A stretch of DNA of 51,610 nucleotides from Candidatus Kapaibacterium sp. (GTDB lineage Bacteria > Bacteroidota > Ignavibacteria > Kapaibacteriales > Kapaibacteriaceae). The stretch lies in the NCBI GenBank assembly GCA_018883125.1, contig VEQR01000013.1, forward strand, positions 1 through 51,610. Direction: 5' to 3'. Position numbers and translations under genes: made by a program. Positions within the stretch are counted from its first letter, which is position 1, and every line of letters begins with the position of its first letter. Positions 27,785 through 36,331 of the stretch are shown here, piece by piece. The notes under the pieces were generated by a model. The model was given only the letters and a program-made list of their open reading frames with translations, was not told the origin of the DNA and ran no database searches.

Positions 27785-28858
27785 ATGAAACATCTCAATA
27801 CAGCTCAACTCACAGCTACAATGCTGGCTGTAGTAGCAATAACGTCAGTTGGCCTATACGGGCAGGCTGTGGTTGCTTCGTCGGATTTTACGAAGGTTGG
27901 CCTTTCAGGAGGTCAGTTCCTCAAGATTGGTGTTGGTGCGAGGGCGACGGCCATGGCCGGGGCGCATTCCGCTGTTGCCGATGACCTATCGTCGATTTTC
28001 TGGAACCCTTCTGGTTTAACCGCTATGAAGCGCTATGCGGTTGACTTCAGTCAGACCTTCTGGTTTGCCGGAATGACGCATAATTTCGCTGCGGCTGTTA
28101 TCCCAATTGGCCAGAAGTACCGAGTAGCAGCCAGCTTCGCGAACTTTACCAGTGGTGATATTAAGATCACAACCATGGATCAGCAGGAAGGCACTGGGGG
28201 GCTGTATCAAGTCAGTGACGTTGCAATCGGCCTCACCTTGGCAGGGCAACTGACGGACCAGTTTTCATTTGGCATTACAGCTAAGTACATCTCAATGGGC
28301 TTTACCAACATGAATGCGAGTTCAGTCGCCATTGACGTAGGAACCCGCTATGCGACGAATTTTGAGGGTATCGTTCTCGGTTTCAGTATGAATTCCCTTG
28401 GTTCTCAAACCGAATACAACGGGGCCGACGCTGCGCGTTCTCGTGACCCGATATCAGGTATAAATACCCTACCAGTTGAAATGCGGATGCTGACGTCGCC
28501 TTTTGATCTCCCTCTATCTTTCCGATTGGGAGCTTCTACCGATCTTTGTAAGAACGTACTGTTCGACTCGGAGGTGAATGAGAGGGGAATTCTGAAGCAT
28601 TCTCTTGTTGCAGCTGTTGACTTCGAAACCTTCTCTGATGTTGGTGAGCAATATTCGTTTGGCGCAGAGTACACGTGGGAGGAGTTTGTGAGCGTTCGCG
28701 CCGGGTATCGTATGGGTTCAGATCAGTTCGGTTTTGCCGGCGGCGTTGGTATCCGATACGTAAGCGAGGAGTTCTCAGGCCGTATCGATTACTCACTCAA
28801 TCCTACGACAAATCTTGGCCTCATTAATCGGGTCAGCATTGCGATGCGATTCGACTGA
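27785..28858 (+). CDS. PorV/PorQ family outer-membrane barrel protein
   Basis: This is a 357-residue protein with a signal peptide (~1-27). The family's conserved N-terminal run follows: GGQFLKIGVGARATAMAGAHSAVADD and WNPSGL, at residues ~40-80 (read here in two pieces). The rest alternates short amphipathic strands and ends in AMRFD, as in FadL/PorV-type outer-membrane barrels. PorV in T9SS shuttles cargo from the translocon to the attachment complex; PorQ and related proteins share the fold. The start is 11 bp after the giant exported protein. I infer that this copy is dedicated to that protein or to its TonB partner, although it could serve T9SS cargo generally. A terminator hairpin follows the stop. 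Confidence 0.85.
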   Translation: MKHLNTAQLTATMLAVVAITSVGLYGQAVVASSDFTKVGLSGGQFLKIGVGARATAMAGAHSAVADDLSSIFWNPSGLTAMKRYAVDFSQTFWFAGMTHNFAAAVIPIGQKYRVAASFANFTSGDIKITTMDQQEGTGGLYQVSDVAIGLTLAGQLTDQFSFGITAKYISMGFTNMNASSVAIDVGTRYATNFEGIVLGFSMNSLGSQTEYNGADAARSRDPISGINTLPVEMRMLTSPFDLPLSFRLGASTDLCKNVLFDSEVNERGILKHSLVAAVDFETFSDVGEQYSFGAEYTWEEFVSVRAGYRMGSDQFGFAGGVGIRYVSEEFSGRIDYSLNPTTNLGLINRVSIAMRFD

Positions 28859-28885
28859 TTAAGGTACGATGTGCAAGACGTTTTC

Positions 28886-28920
28886 ATGCCGTCGATCGTC
28901 CTGATCGGCGGCATTGTCAT
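28886..28920 (+). terminator. Hairpin terminator between PorV-like gene and GWxTD operon
   Basis: A 12-bp stem (28886-28897 with 28903-28914, one G:U pair) with the five-base loop GTCCT is followed by TTGTCATTTCT. The T-tract is weak, but the stem is strong and well placed, 27 bp after the PorV-like stop and about 30 bp before the next start. Confidence 0.65.
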
Positions 28921-28942
28921 TTCTGACTAACTCTTGGTTGAC

Positions 28943-30349
28943 ATGAAGGTTCTCGCAATTATCGTATCTCTTGTCTTTCTGGGCCTTGGTTTGCTCCACG
29001 CCCAGGATTTATCCGACATAACGGTGGATGAGATCCAGTTTCGAAACATCAATGGGTCTGTAAAGTGGGAGTTCCACTATTCATTCCCCGATACGTGTTT
29101 GCGATACATAAAAGCTCCATCGGGGTTCGTCGGTGAAATGTACTGCCGAGTAGAACTGTCAACAGATACTGGAATCGTCTACAGCGACGAGTGGATCGCT
29201 GCGGCGGCAAGTATCACACCCACTCCGTCCCATCGGCAGTTTTACTCCGGTATTCGTTCGCTTGTCGTCAGCCCCGGAATGTACTCGGTTCTTTTTGTTA
29301 CCCTCGATGTCAACGACACAATGAAGACCACGCGCAGGGTATTCAAGACCGTCGTGCCGGTCTCCGGGATGCGCCCAGCCTTGTCTGATGTGATGTTCGT
29401 TATGCCTTCTGCTGCATCTACGAAGTTCCAGCGCAACGGAGTCGCTGCGGAGCCCAATCCGCGGCACGAGGTCATCGGAAGTGATCCGCTTCTGTGTTTA
29501 TACTTCGAAGTCTACAACGCGAAGAGTGCCGGACTCGGCGATTTTTACATCGGCGTCTCAGTTTTGAATAATGTGATGGAGGAACAGTTCACGACGTTCA
29601 TTCCAATGTCCAGTCAAAGTGATGGTCTGATCGTCCGCGAAGAACTCGCTATGCTGGGCATTCCCACCGGTGTCTACACTTTGCGTGTGCAGATTCTCTC
29701 AAAGGATCGCCAGACGGTGCTTGACACGAGGGAGGAACGATTCTTTCTCCTGAACCCCGATGCTCCGGCAGTCTCCGGTCGTATGCTGTCGGAAGATGAG
29801 CAATTCCAGGTCTCAGAGTGGCCAGTTACAACGGGAAGCAAATTAGAGCTCGAGCTTGAGCTCTCCGATCTACTCGCATCGAAGACAGAGATTGACGTTC
29901 GCAATGGCTGTTCTGATGAGCGGGCCAAGCAACGGTATCTGTTCCGTTTTTGGAAGATTAGAGATCCGGATCAGACGACGCAGGCTAATGAGAGGCTGGA
30001 TCGGTTTCGCTCCGACTTCAAACGGGCGCAGACATTTTATCGTAGTCCGACATACAAGGACGGCTGGCGCTCGGACCGTGGTGTTACCCTTCTGAAATAC
30101 GGACCGCCTACGCAGATCCAACGTGTTGATCATGCAACAGATGCAAAGCCCCATGAGATATGGTTCTATCAGGATATACAGGGTGGCGTGTACTTTTACT
30201 TCGTCGATATGATGCTTCAGCAGAATTATAAGCTGGTGCATTCGACAATGATCGGGCAGGTCCGTGAGCCCAACTGGTTTAATCTGTACGCCAGGGCCTT
30301 TAATCCTAATCCGAATCCGGTGAATCAACAACCTGGAATTTCCCGGTAA
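28943..30349 (+). CDS. GWxTD domain-containing exported protein
   Basis: The protein has 468 residues from ATG 28943; a TTG nine bases earlier is in frame but unlikely. The signal peptide is MKVLAIIVSLVFL and ends LLHAQ. The middle (~30-290) looks like two or three beta-sandwich units. The C-terminal part carries the GWxTD signature in the variant form GWRSD (G374-D378). It is followed by RGVTLLKYGPP and EIWFYQD, which are typical of the family. GWxTD proteins are common in Bacteroidota, Chlorobi and Acidobacteria, and their function is unknown. The stop overlaps the acyltransferase start (TAATG), making it the first gene of an eight-gene run devoted mostly to the envelope. No clear Shine-Dalgarno is visible. 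Confidence 0.85.
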   Translation: MKVLAIIVSLVFLGLGLLHAQDLSDITVDEIQFRNINGSVKWEFHYSFPDTCLRYIKAPSGFVGEMYCRVELSTDTGIVYSDEWIAAAASITPTPSHRQFYSGIRSLVVSPGMYSVLFVTLDVNDTMKTTRRVFKTVVPVSGMRPALSDVMFVMPSAASTKFQRNGVAAEPNPRHEVIGSDPLLCLYFEVYNAKSAGLGDFYIGVSVLNNVMEEQFTTFIPMSSQSDGLIVREELAMLGIPTGVYTLRVQILSKDRQTVLDTREERFFLLNPDAPAVSGRMLSEDEQFQVSEWPVTTGSKLELELELSDLLASKTEIDVRNGCSDERAKQRYLFRFWKIRDPDQTTQANERLDRFRSDFKRAQTFYRSPTYKDGWRSDRGVTLLKYGPPTQIQRVDHATDAKPHEIWFYQDIQGGVYFYFVDMMLQQNYKLVHSTMIGQVREPNWFNLYARAFNPNPNPVNQQPGISR

Positions 30350-31251
30350 TGTCTTTTATTGGTCGACTGACGGCGGGTCTGCTCCGAGCACTTGGTGGAG
30401 CGTCTCGTTGTCTTTCCTGGTCCGGCCGAGGGTATTTCGGCTCACTTATCGGCGCTGTTCTGCGTGGTGCATCAGCAAAGCGAGCTGGCATCACGGCGAA
30501 GAACATTAGAATGTCTTTTCCTGAGCTCAGCGAGTCGGGTAAAAGGGCTATTCTTAAGGAGTCCTATCAAAACTTGGGCATCGTTCTCGCCGAGCTCGTT
30601 GCTGTGCCTTCGGTGACAACGGAAGATCTGCTTGATCGTGTTGTTCTCATTGGTTTTGAGGCAATCATTGAGCGCCAGCGCAGTGGTCTTCCAACAATAC
30701 TCCTAACAGCGCATTATGGGAACTGGGAGTATGGTGCAATGGCTGCTGGCGCCGCACTTGGTGCGCCGATTTCGATCGTTTACCACCCACAGTCCAACGC
30801 GATAGCCGATCGCATTCTGAACTCCTACAGGACCAAGTTTGGTAACGAGCTGATCCCTATGGGTAATGCGGCACGGACAATGGTGAAGCTCCTTGCCAAT
30901 GGCGGCACCATCGGCATTATCGTTGATCAGCATGGCGTTGCGGAAAAGGATCCGTGGATCACCTTCATGGGTAGGCCCACGCCCACCTACGAAGCTCCGG
31001 CAGCTCTGGCATTGCGGTTCAATGCGCCGATCTATTACACGGTCTGCGATCGTCGTGATGATGGTCGATACGTTGTTGAATTCACATCTGTACCGATGAG
31101 CGATCTGCAGAACGACAGGCATGGTGTTGTCGAGCTCACTAAGCGTCACGTGCGGATGCTCGAAGACTCGATCCGCAAGCGGCCTGGCTTGTGGTCATGG
31201 CAGCATCGCCGCTGGCGACACGATCCACCGCCGGGTGTGGTTGTTGAATGA
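30349..31251 (+). CDS. LpxL/HtrB-type lipid A (lysophospholipid) acyltransferase
   Basis: This 300-residue protein belongs to the lauroyl/myristoyl acyltransferase family, which adds secondary acyl chains to lipid A at the inner membrane. The catalytic HxxxxE motif is HYGNWE, with H122 and E127. The following family features are present: GTIGIIVDQHG and FMGRPTPTYEAPAALA. The N-terminus has a short hydrophobic stretch (ALGGASRCLSWSGRG is weak, so membrane contact is peripheral). It starts one base after the GWxTD stop region and overlaps the heptosyltransferase start by four bases. Together with that gene it implies an LPS-bearing outer membrane. The exact acyl chain and acceptor cannot be read from sequence. 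Confidence 0.9.
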   Translation: MSFIGRLTAGLLRALGGASRCLSWSGRGYFGSLIGAVLRGASAKRAGITAKNIRMSFPELSESGKRAILKESYQNLGIVLAELVAVPSVTTEDLLDRVVLIGFEAIIERQRSGLPTILLTAHYGNWEYGAMAAGAALGAPISIVYHPQSNAIADRILNSYRTKFGNELIPMGNAARTMVKLLANGGTIGIIVDQHGVAEKDPWITFMGRPTPTYEAPAALALRFNAPIYYTVCDRRDDGRYVVEFTSVPMSDLQNDRHGVVELTKRHVRMLEDSIRKRPGLWSWQHRRWRHDPPPGVVVE

Positions 31252-32306
31252 GCACGCCCGACCGTGTCATCATCGTCCAGACGGCATTCCTCGGTGATGT
31301 TGTACTCACATTGCCGCTCTGCGCAGCCGTGCGTGAACGTCTGCCCAATGCCGAAGTTGTGCTCGTGACCACTCCTGCTGCCGCAGAGTTTGTAAGGGGG
31401 CTGGATGTTGTGCATTCGGTTGTGGCCTTTGACAAGCGAGGCCACCACCGATCGCTTGCCGGGCAGGGGGCACTTGCCCGTTCGCTCTCAAGCGGTGGGA
31501 CTACCGTTGTTCTGGTGCCGCATAAGAGCTTGCGCACGGCGCTCTTCGTTCGATCGATCAAGGCAGCACGAGTTGTAACCTTCAAGGATGCTGCAAGCCG
31601 CTGGATCGCAACGGATGTTATCCCGTATCCGAGTCATCTGCACGACACGCAGCGTCACATGGCCCTGCTTGCCCCCTTGCTGAGCAAGGATGAGGCACTT
31701 CCGACGGTAGAGAGTCTTCTTCCACTTCGATTTTCCGAGGACCTGCCGCACGACCTGCAGCCATGGAGTGATCTGGATGGGGCACCTCGTGTAGTTCTCG
31801 CGCCATCCACCGTGTGGCCTACGAAGCAGTGGCCCGTTGAGAAGATGCGCGAGATGGCCATGCGTCTTGTACACGAGGGGATGCAGGTGGCCGTCATCGG
31901 TGACGCCAGCGTTCGGGGGTGTATGGATGGCATTGTGGGTGTGCGTGATCTCATCGGACGCACCACACTGCGTCAGGCAGCCGCGGTGATCGCCTCTGCG
32001 GATTGTCTTGTTGCAAACGACAGTGCTCCCGTGCATCTTGCCTCTCTTCAGAACTCTGGTGTTGTTGCCATCTTCGGTCCAACGGTTCCGGAGTTTGGTT
32101 TTGGTCCGCTCGGAACCCGAGCTCGCGTTGTGCAGCAATGCGACCTTGAGTGCCGCCCGTGCAGCGCTCACGGTGGCAGGCGGTGTCCACTGGGCACTCA
32201 TGCCTGCATGATGGGGATCGACGTTGAAACCGTTCGAAATTCTGTACAATCCATTCTTGCTCACGATGTGAATCGCCATGCCAAGCCCCAAGAACCGATC
32301 ATCTGA
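31248..32306 (+). CDS. ADP-heptose:LPS heptosyltransferase family protein (GT9)
   Basis: This is a 352-residue glycosyltransferase of family 9 with two Rossmann-like domains (GT-B). The N-terminal domain opens IIVQTAFLGDVVLTLPL, the usual GD-containing loop that positions the acceptor. The C-terminal domain has VVLAPSTVWPTKQWPVEKM (donor site) and ASADCLVANDSAPVHLA, followed by VAIFGPT, all classic WaaF/WaaC features. It should transfer heptose (or a related sugar) to the LPS inner core on the cytoplasmic face. It is coupled by overlap to the acyltransferase before it, and its last 29 bp overlap the pseudouridine synthase gene. The Cys-rich tail (CDLECRPCSAHGGRRCPLG) is often seen in this family. 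Confidence 0.9.
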   Translation: MSTPDRVIIVQTAFLGDVVLTLPLCAAVRERLPNAEVVLVTTPAAAEFVRGLDVVHSVVAFDKRGHHRSLAGQGALARSLSSGGTTVVLVPHKSLRTALFVRSIKAARVVTFKDAASRWIATDVIPYPSHLHDTQRHMALLAPLLSKDEALPTVESLLPLRFSEDLPHDLQPWSDLDGAPRVVLAPSTVWPTKQWPVEKMREMAMRLVHEGMQVAVIGDASVRGCMDGIVGVRDLIGRTTLRQAAAVIASADCLVANDSAPVHLASLQNSGVVAIFGPTVPEFGFGPLGTRARVVQQCDLECRPCSAHGGRRCPLGTHACMMGIDVETVRNSVQSILAHDVNRHAKPQEPII

Positions 32307-33318
32307 TCGACGAGGAAAGACTTCGTCGACATCACGCACCACCTCCGAGCGGTCTTCTTCAACACGAAGCCGACGTTCAGATGGCCCTGCACCTGCGGCA
32401 CGTTCTGCGTCACCACGAAGCCGACGCTCAGATGGCCCTGCACCTGCATCACGTTCCTCTTCGACAAGAACCCGACGCTCAGACGGCCCAGCACCTGCAT
32501 CACGTTCCTCTTCGACAAGAACCCGACGTTCCGACGATCCGGCTCCAGCCGCCAAGCAGCGACAGTCCCGTCCGAAGCGCAGCGACATTGTCGAACCATC
32601 GCAACCGGTGCGCCTTAACAAGGCCATTGCTGATGCTGGTGTTGCATCGAGGCGGCGTGCCGATGAACTCATCAGCAGCGGATGCGTCCGTATCAACGGT
32701 GCTATAGTTGTCGACCTTGGCACAAGGGTCGAGATCGACGATGTGGTAACCGTGAACGGTGAGCCGATTACCCGTCAGAAGCACCTGACGTATATCCTGC
32801 TGAACAAGCCCAAAGATCTTATCACCACGTCGCGCGATGAGAAGGGGCGAGCCACAGTGTTTGATATTGTGCGTCTGAAGACCCGCCTCTTCAGTGTGGG
32901 GCGGCTTGATCGCAACACTACGGGCGTGCTGCTGCTGACCAATGACGGTGACCTTGCCAACCGACTGATGCATCCACGATACGGCGTTACGCGCGTGTAC
33001 CGTGCATCACTTGACCACCCGCTTCGCACGGACCACATGAGGCGCATTGCCTCGGGTGTGGAGTTGGAGGATGGCCCGACGCAACCTTGCGATGTGATCA
33101 TCGATCCCGAGGATAAAACGGTGGTTGTTCTTGCTATTCGCGAAGGACGCAACCGAGAGGTCCGGCGCATCTTTGAACACGTCGGTTACGAAGTGAAGCG
33201 TCTCGATCGGAAGGAGTATGCCGGACTCTCGACGCGTGGATTGAAGCGTGGTGAATACCGTCACCTGACGCGTGACGAAGTGGATCAACTCTACCGTTTG
33301 GTGAATCTGACGCAATGA
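32278..33318 (+). CDS. RluB/RsuA-type rRNA pseudouridine synthase with repetitive disordered N-terminal tail
   Basis: This 346-residue enzyme should make pseudouridine in 16S or 23S rRNA. Residues ~111-170 form an S4 RNA-binding domain (RLNKAIADAGVASRRRADEL). The catalytic domain has the RsuA/RluB motif GRLDRNTTG with catalytic D211, then LTNDGDLANRLMHP and the NREVRRIFEHVG stretch. Residues 1-110 are an extra Arg/Ser/Pro/Asp-rich tail made of four 17-residue repeats beginning RRSDGPAPA, and they overlap the previous gene by 29 bp. Disordered basic tails on RluB homologues occur in Bacteroidota, but the tandem repeat here is striking. RluB (U2605 of 23S) is more likely than RsuA from the motifs, though this is not decided. 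It sits in an envelope operon. Confidence 0.88.
   Translation: MPSPKNRSSDRRGKTSSTSRTTSERSSSTRSRRSDGPAPAARSASPRSRRSDGPAPASRSSSTRTRRSDGPAPASRSSSTRTRRSDDPAPAAKQRQSRPKRSDIVEPSQPVRLNKAIADAGVASRRRADELISSGCVRINGAIVVDLGTRVEIDDVVTVNGEPITRQKHLTYILLNKPKDLITTSRDEKGRATVFDIVRLKTRLFSVGRLDRNTTGVLLLTNDGDLANRLMHPRYGVTRVYRASLDHPLRTDHMRRIASGVELEDGPTQPCDVIIDPEDKTVVVLAIREGRNREVRRIFEHVGYEVKRLDRKEYAGLSTRGLKRGEYRHLTRDEVDQLYRLVNLTQ
32371..32574 (+). repeat. Coding tandem repeat, 51 bp x 4
   Basis: Four in-frame 51-bp units encode RRSDGPAPAARSASPRS-type 17-mers; units 2 and 3 are identical in protein, and unit 4 is degenerate. The repeat forms the N-terminal tail of the pseudouridine synthase. Because the unit is a multiple of three, the other strand also stays open, which explains a spurious long antisense frame across 31488-32723. 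Confidence 0.85.
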
Positions 33319-35411
33319 ACCTGCTGAATCCACTGGCCCTGTTCGGACTTGCGGCGGCGGGTATTCCGCTGCTGCTGCACCTGCTGAATCTTCGGAAACT
33401 CCGCGTTGTCGACTTCGGCAGTATCCGATTCTTGCTTGAACTGCAGCAGAAGCAGGTCCGGCGTTTGAAACTTCAGCAGATCCTTCTGCTGATCCTGCGC
33501 ACACTCATTGTTGTCTTTGCTGTGCTGGCTCTTGCCCGCCCCACCATCGAAACGTCTTTGCCGGTTCTCTCCTCTGCTGCGCGTGCGAGTGTAGTGATTC
33601 TCGTTGACAACTCCGCAAGCATGGAAGGTGCCGATGGACGCGGTCCCCGGCTCGATCAGGCAAAAAAGGCTGCCCGCCAGATCATTGACGGACTGCGCGA
33701 TGGCGACGAAGTTGTTGTCCTGCCGATGGTAGGGGGCGATGCAGACCGCAGACGCGATTTGACCCGCACCTTTGACGCCGCGCGCCAGCAAGTGGAACGA
33801 CTTTCGGTTTCCGATGGAACGGCCAACATCATTGATGCATTGCGATCGGTGCGTTCTCTGCTCGATAATGCGCTGCACGCTCACCGTGAAGTCTACGTTA
33901 TCAGCGATGCTCAACAATCTCAGACGATCCGTCGGCAGAACGACACCGGACGTGTACTCGAGAAAGATGTCACGGTCTTTCTGGTGCGCATCGGCGAGGG
34001 CGAGAGCGGACTTGAGCAGAACATGAGCGTGGATTCAGTTGCCGTGATGACCAAGCTCCTTCAGGCTGACAAGCCCGTCGAGTTCGAGGCCGTGATTCGC
34101 AACGGCAGTTCCCGTGATGTTTCTGGGGCACTGGTGTCCTTGTCCTTCAACGGCACGCGGGTTGCACAGAAGGCCATCGACGTACCTGCCAATGGTACGC
34201 GTACGGTCGTGCTGGCCGCCATTCCAAATCGTCAGGGCGCGTTTGCCGCAGCCATTGAACTTGAGTCTGACGCGATCGATCGCGACAATGTGCGTTGGGC
34301 CGGAGTAACGATCCCGCGTCGCTCAAGGCTCTGTCTGGTGGGCCCAGGTGATCGCGTACAACTGGCGCGCACCGTGCTTTCACTACCGGGCGTTGGCGCC
34401 ACAGTTGGCACAATTGCTTCGTACGAGAGTATTACGTCCGCGTCGTCGGCACTCTCCGACGTGGATGTGGTGATCGTCTGTGGCGGCGCCGTATCCTCAT
34501 CGGACGCATCGGTGCTCCGGCAGTTTGTTGAGGCCGGCGGAGGTGCCGTGGTCTTCGCATCGCCAACAGCGCAGGCGCTGCTCTCGTCCTGCGGTCTTCA
34601 GCCCCTTGACGAAAATCAGACGTCTTCTGATGCTCCATTCGTGATCACCTCCGTTGAGCGATCGCATCCGCTGTATCAGGGTGTGTTCCGAACAAGCGCC
34701 GATGAGCGTGCCGGAACCGAAGGAGTGCGGATCACGCGTCAGACCCCCGCCGCAGGTGGTTTTGATATTGTCCGCACAGGAGCGGGTGGACTTGTCACGG
34801 AGGCATCTCTTGGTCAGGGTCGGGTGGTGTACATCGCCGTGGCGCCGGACATGAGCTCTGGCACGTTCCCGCTGAGCGGTCTGTTTGCGGCCACGCTCGT
34901 ACGAAGCACGCTCTACGTTGTTGCGCCACGCGATCAGGGCGTGAATGTTGCTCTTGGCGAATCGGTGAGTATTCCCATACCGCCGCGACTTGCCGGACGT
35001 GAGGCATTTGTGGTGAAAGATCAGAACGGTATCACCTCGGTCGTTAAGCCCATCCGCATGAGCACCGCAACACTTCTTGCTGTGCCCCCGCAGTATTCGT
35101 CTGGTGTAACCATTGTGACAACAACGGACTCAGTGCCCGTGATGACCATTGCCGCGAATGCTTCCACGCGGGAATCGCGTCTCGAGTTCTTTGCCGATGC
35201 GCAATGGAAGGGGGCTGTGGATCCGCTTGTGCTACGTCCGGATCACGTTGCCGAGATATCCGCCGGTTCATCTGTTGCCAATGCGATACGTCAGGCCCGC
35301 ACTGGTTCGGAGTTGTGGCCACTGGCGACGCTCCTTGCCATCGTCTGCGCGTTGGCGGAAATGTTCGTGGCACGGTACTTCGTGCAGGATGCCGCACCGG
35401 AGGCATCGTAA
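33315..35411 (+). CDS. BatA/VWA domain membrane protein
   Basis: This is a 698-residue inner-membrane protein. The N-terminal BatA domain (MNLLNPLALFGLAAAGIP and LLLHLLNLRKLRVVDFGS) has two hydrophobic segments. A von Willebrand factor A domain follows, with the metal-ion-dependent adhesion motif DNSAS (D98, S100, S102). Beyond it comes a CARDB-like or GATase-like region (~230-640). A last transmembrane helix lies at ~670-690 (WPLATLLAIVCALAEMF). Such proteins resemble the aerotolerance (Bat) family but are usually found singly in Bacteroidota; their substrate is unknown. It overlaps the pseudouridine synthase by four bases. I see no MoxR or BatB partner in the window. Confidence 0.85.
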   Translation: MNLLNPLALFGLAAAGIPLLLHLLNLRKLRVVDFGSIRFLLELQQKQVRRLKLQQILLLILRTLIVVFAVLALARPTIETSLPVLSSAARASVVILVDNSASMEGADGRGPRLDQAKKAARQIIDGLRDGDEVVVLPMVGGDADRRRDLTRTFDAARQQVERLSVSDGTANIIDALRSVRSLLDNALHAHREVYVISDAQQSQTIRRQNDTGRVLEKDVTVFLVRIGEGESGLEQNMSVDSVAVMTKLLQADKPVEFEAVIRNGSSRDVSGALVSLSFNGTRVAQKAIDVPANGTRTVVLAAIPNRQGAFAAAIELESDAIDRDNVRWAGVTIPRRSRLCLVGPGDRVQLARTVLSLPGVGATVGTIASYESITSASSALSDVDVVIVCGGAVSSSDASVLRQFVEAGGGAVVFASPTAQALLSSCGLQPLDENQTSSDAPFVITSVERSHPLYQGVFRTSADERAGTEGVRITRQTPAAGGFDIVRTGAGGLVTEASLGQGRVVYIAVAPDMSSGTFPLSGLFAATLVRSTLYVVAPRDQGVNVALGESVSIPIPPRLAGREAFVVKDQNGITSVVKPIRMSTATLLAVPPQYSSGVTIVTTTDSVPVMTIAANASTRESRLEFFADAQWKGAVDPLVLRPDHVAEISAGSSVANAIRQARTGSELWPLATLLAIVCALAEMFVARYFVQDAAPEAS

Positions 35412-35422
35412 CTTTGTTGCCA

Positions 35423-36331
35423 ATGTCCATTACGGTGCATCCTGATATCGCCCACTTGCGAGAGCACGTGCGCGAGCTGCGACGTGAGCTTCGGAGCGTG
35501 ATCGATGACTGGCATCGACTTTCTACTGAGGTGCGGCCCAGGCTTCACGCTATCTACCATGCGCATTTTGGTGAGCTGGAGCGCGAGCTTCAACAGTCGG
35601 CATTGTCTGCTGCCGAGATGTTCCGTCGGGTGGAGCTCCTGAGCATCAAGCATGAACGGGGCGAGCAGCTCACGCAACAGATCGTTGATCTGATCAACGA
35701 GGTTGTTGATAAGGAGTATGCGCGCTTTGCCATGCGTGTGAAGGAGGCATTTGAAATGGATCAGCGTCAGCGCGACGATGCCGAACGCACCCGAACGGGT
35801 CAGACGTCGGATCATGAACTTGTGTCGATGTATCGCACGCTCGTCAAGCAGCTGCATCCCGATGTGGCGGATACTTCCAAGAACGATGCCGAGGACGGTG
35901 GCGTCTGGCATCAGGTCCAGACGGCCTATGCAAGCCGCAATGCCGGACAGCTGCGCTCTCTACTGGCGGTGTTGGGGGCTGATGAGGCGCTCACGCGGGA
36001 AGCCGATGACTGGGGCATCGATCGCTGGCGTCATGAGGCGGAGGAGATGGAACGCCGGCTCGGTCTTGAACAGCGCAAGCTGCGACGTCTGCGCGCAGAA
36101 GAACCATTCACGATGGAGCGTGATCTTGAGGACGAGGGATGGCGCAATCGACATCGTGATGAGCTTGTGCGCGTCATTGCCCGGAAGAAGGATGAATTGC
36201 GGGAGTCGGAGAGGCGTTATGCCGAGCTGACGGAGGGTCTTGTGCCCCGTGGACAGAATCCCACCAAGAGCAAGGAAGAACGATCGTTCGACGAGGATTT
36301 CATGACGAATACCTACTTTGGACAGCGCTGA
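35423..36331 (+). CDS. Coiled-coil protein with a DnaJ-like J-domain segment
   Basis: I start this at ATG 35423 (302 residues). The longer open frame from 35204 runs through the end of the BatA gene and encodes a Cys/Gly-rich stretch unlike a real protein. The N-terminal ~130 residues are charged and helical (coiled coil: LREHVRELRRELRS). Residues ~137-190 resemble a J-domain with YRTLVKQLHPDVAD, containing the essential HPD (145-147), and then a helix. The C-terminal ~100 residues are again a Glu/Arg-rich coiled coil. It should therefore recruit and stimulate an Hsp70 (DnaK). The target is unknown. It is in the middle of the envelope operon: 11 bp after BatA, and its stop overlaps the M61 start by one base. 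Confidence 0.75.
   Translation: MSITVHPDIAHLREHVRELRRELRSVIDDWHRLSTEVRPRLHAIYHAHFGELERELQQSALSAAEMFRRVELLSIKHERGEQLTQQIVDLINEVVDKEYARFAMRVKEAFEMDQRQRDDAERTRTGQTSDHELVSMYRTLVKQLHPDVADTSKNDAEDGGVWHQVQTAYASRNAGQLRSLLAVLGADEALTREADDWGIDRWRHEAEEMERRLGLEQRKLRRLRAEEPFTMERDLEDEGWRNRHRDELVRVIARKKDELRESERRYAELTEGLVPRGQNPTKSKEERSFDEDFMTNTYFGQR

Noticed and set aside
31488-32723. 411-codon antisense frame across the heptosyltransferase and pseudouridine synthase
   Set aside because: Shadow of two well-identified genes; its repeats mirror the 51-bp coding repeat.
35204-35422. N-terminal extension of the J-domain protein
   Set aside because: It overlaps the end of the BatA gene and translates to a Cys/Gly/Arg-rich stretch unlike the rest; ATG 35423 is a cleaner start.
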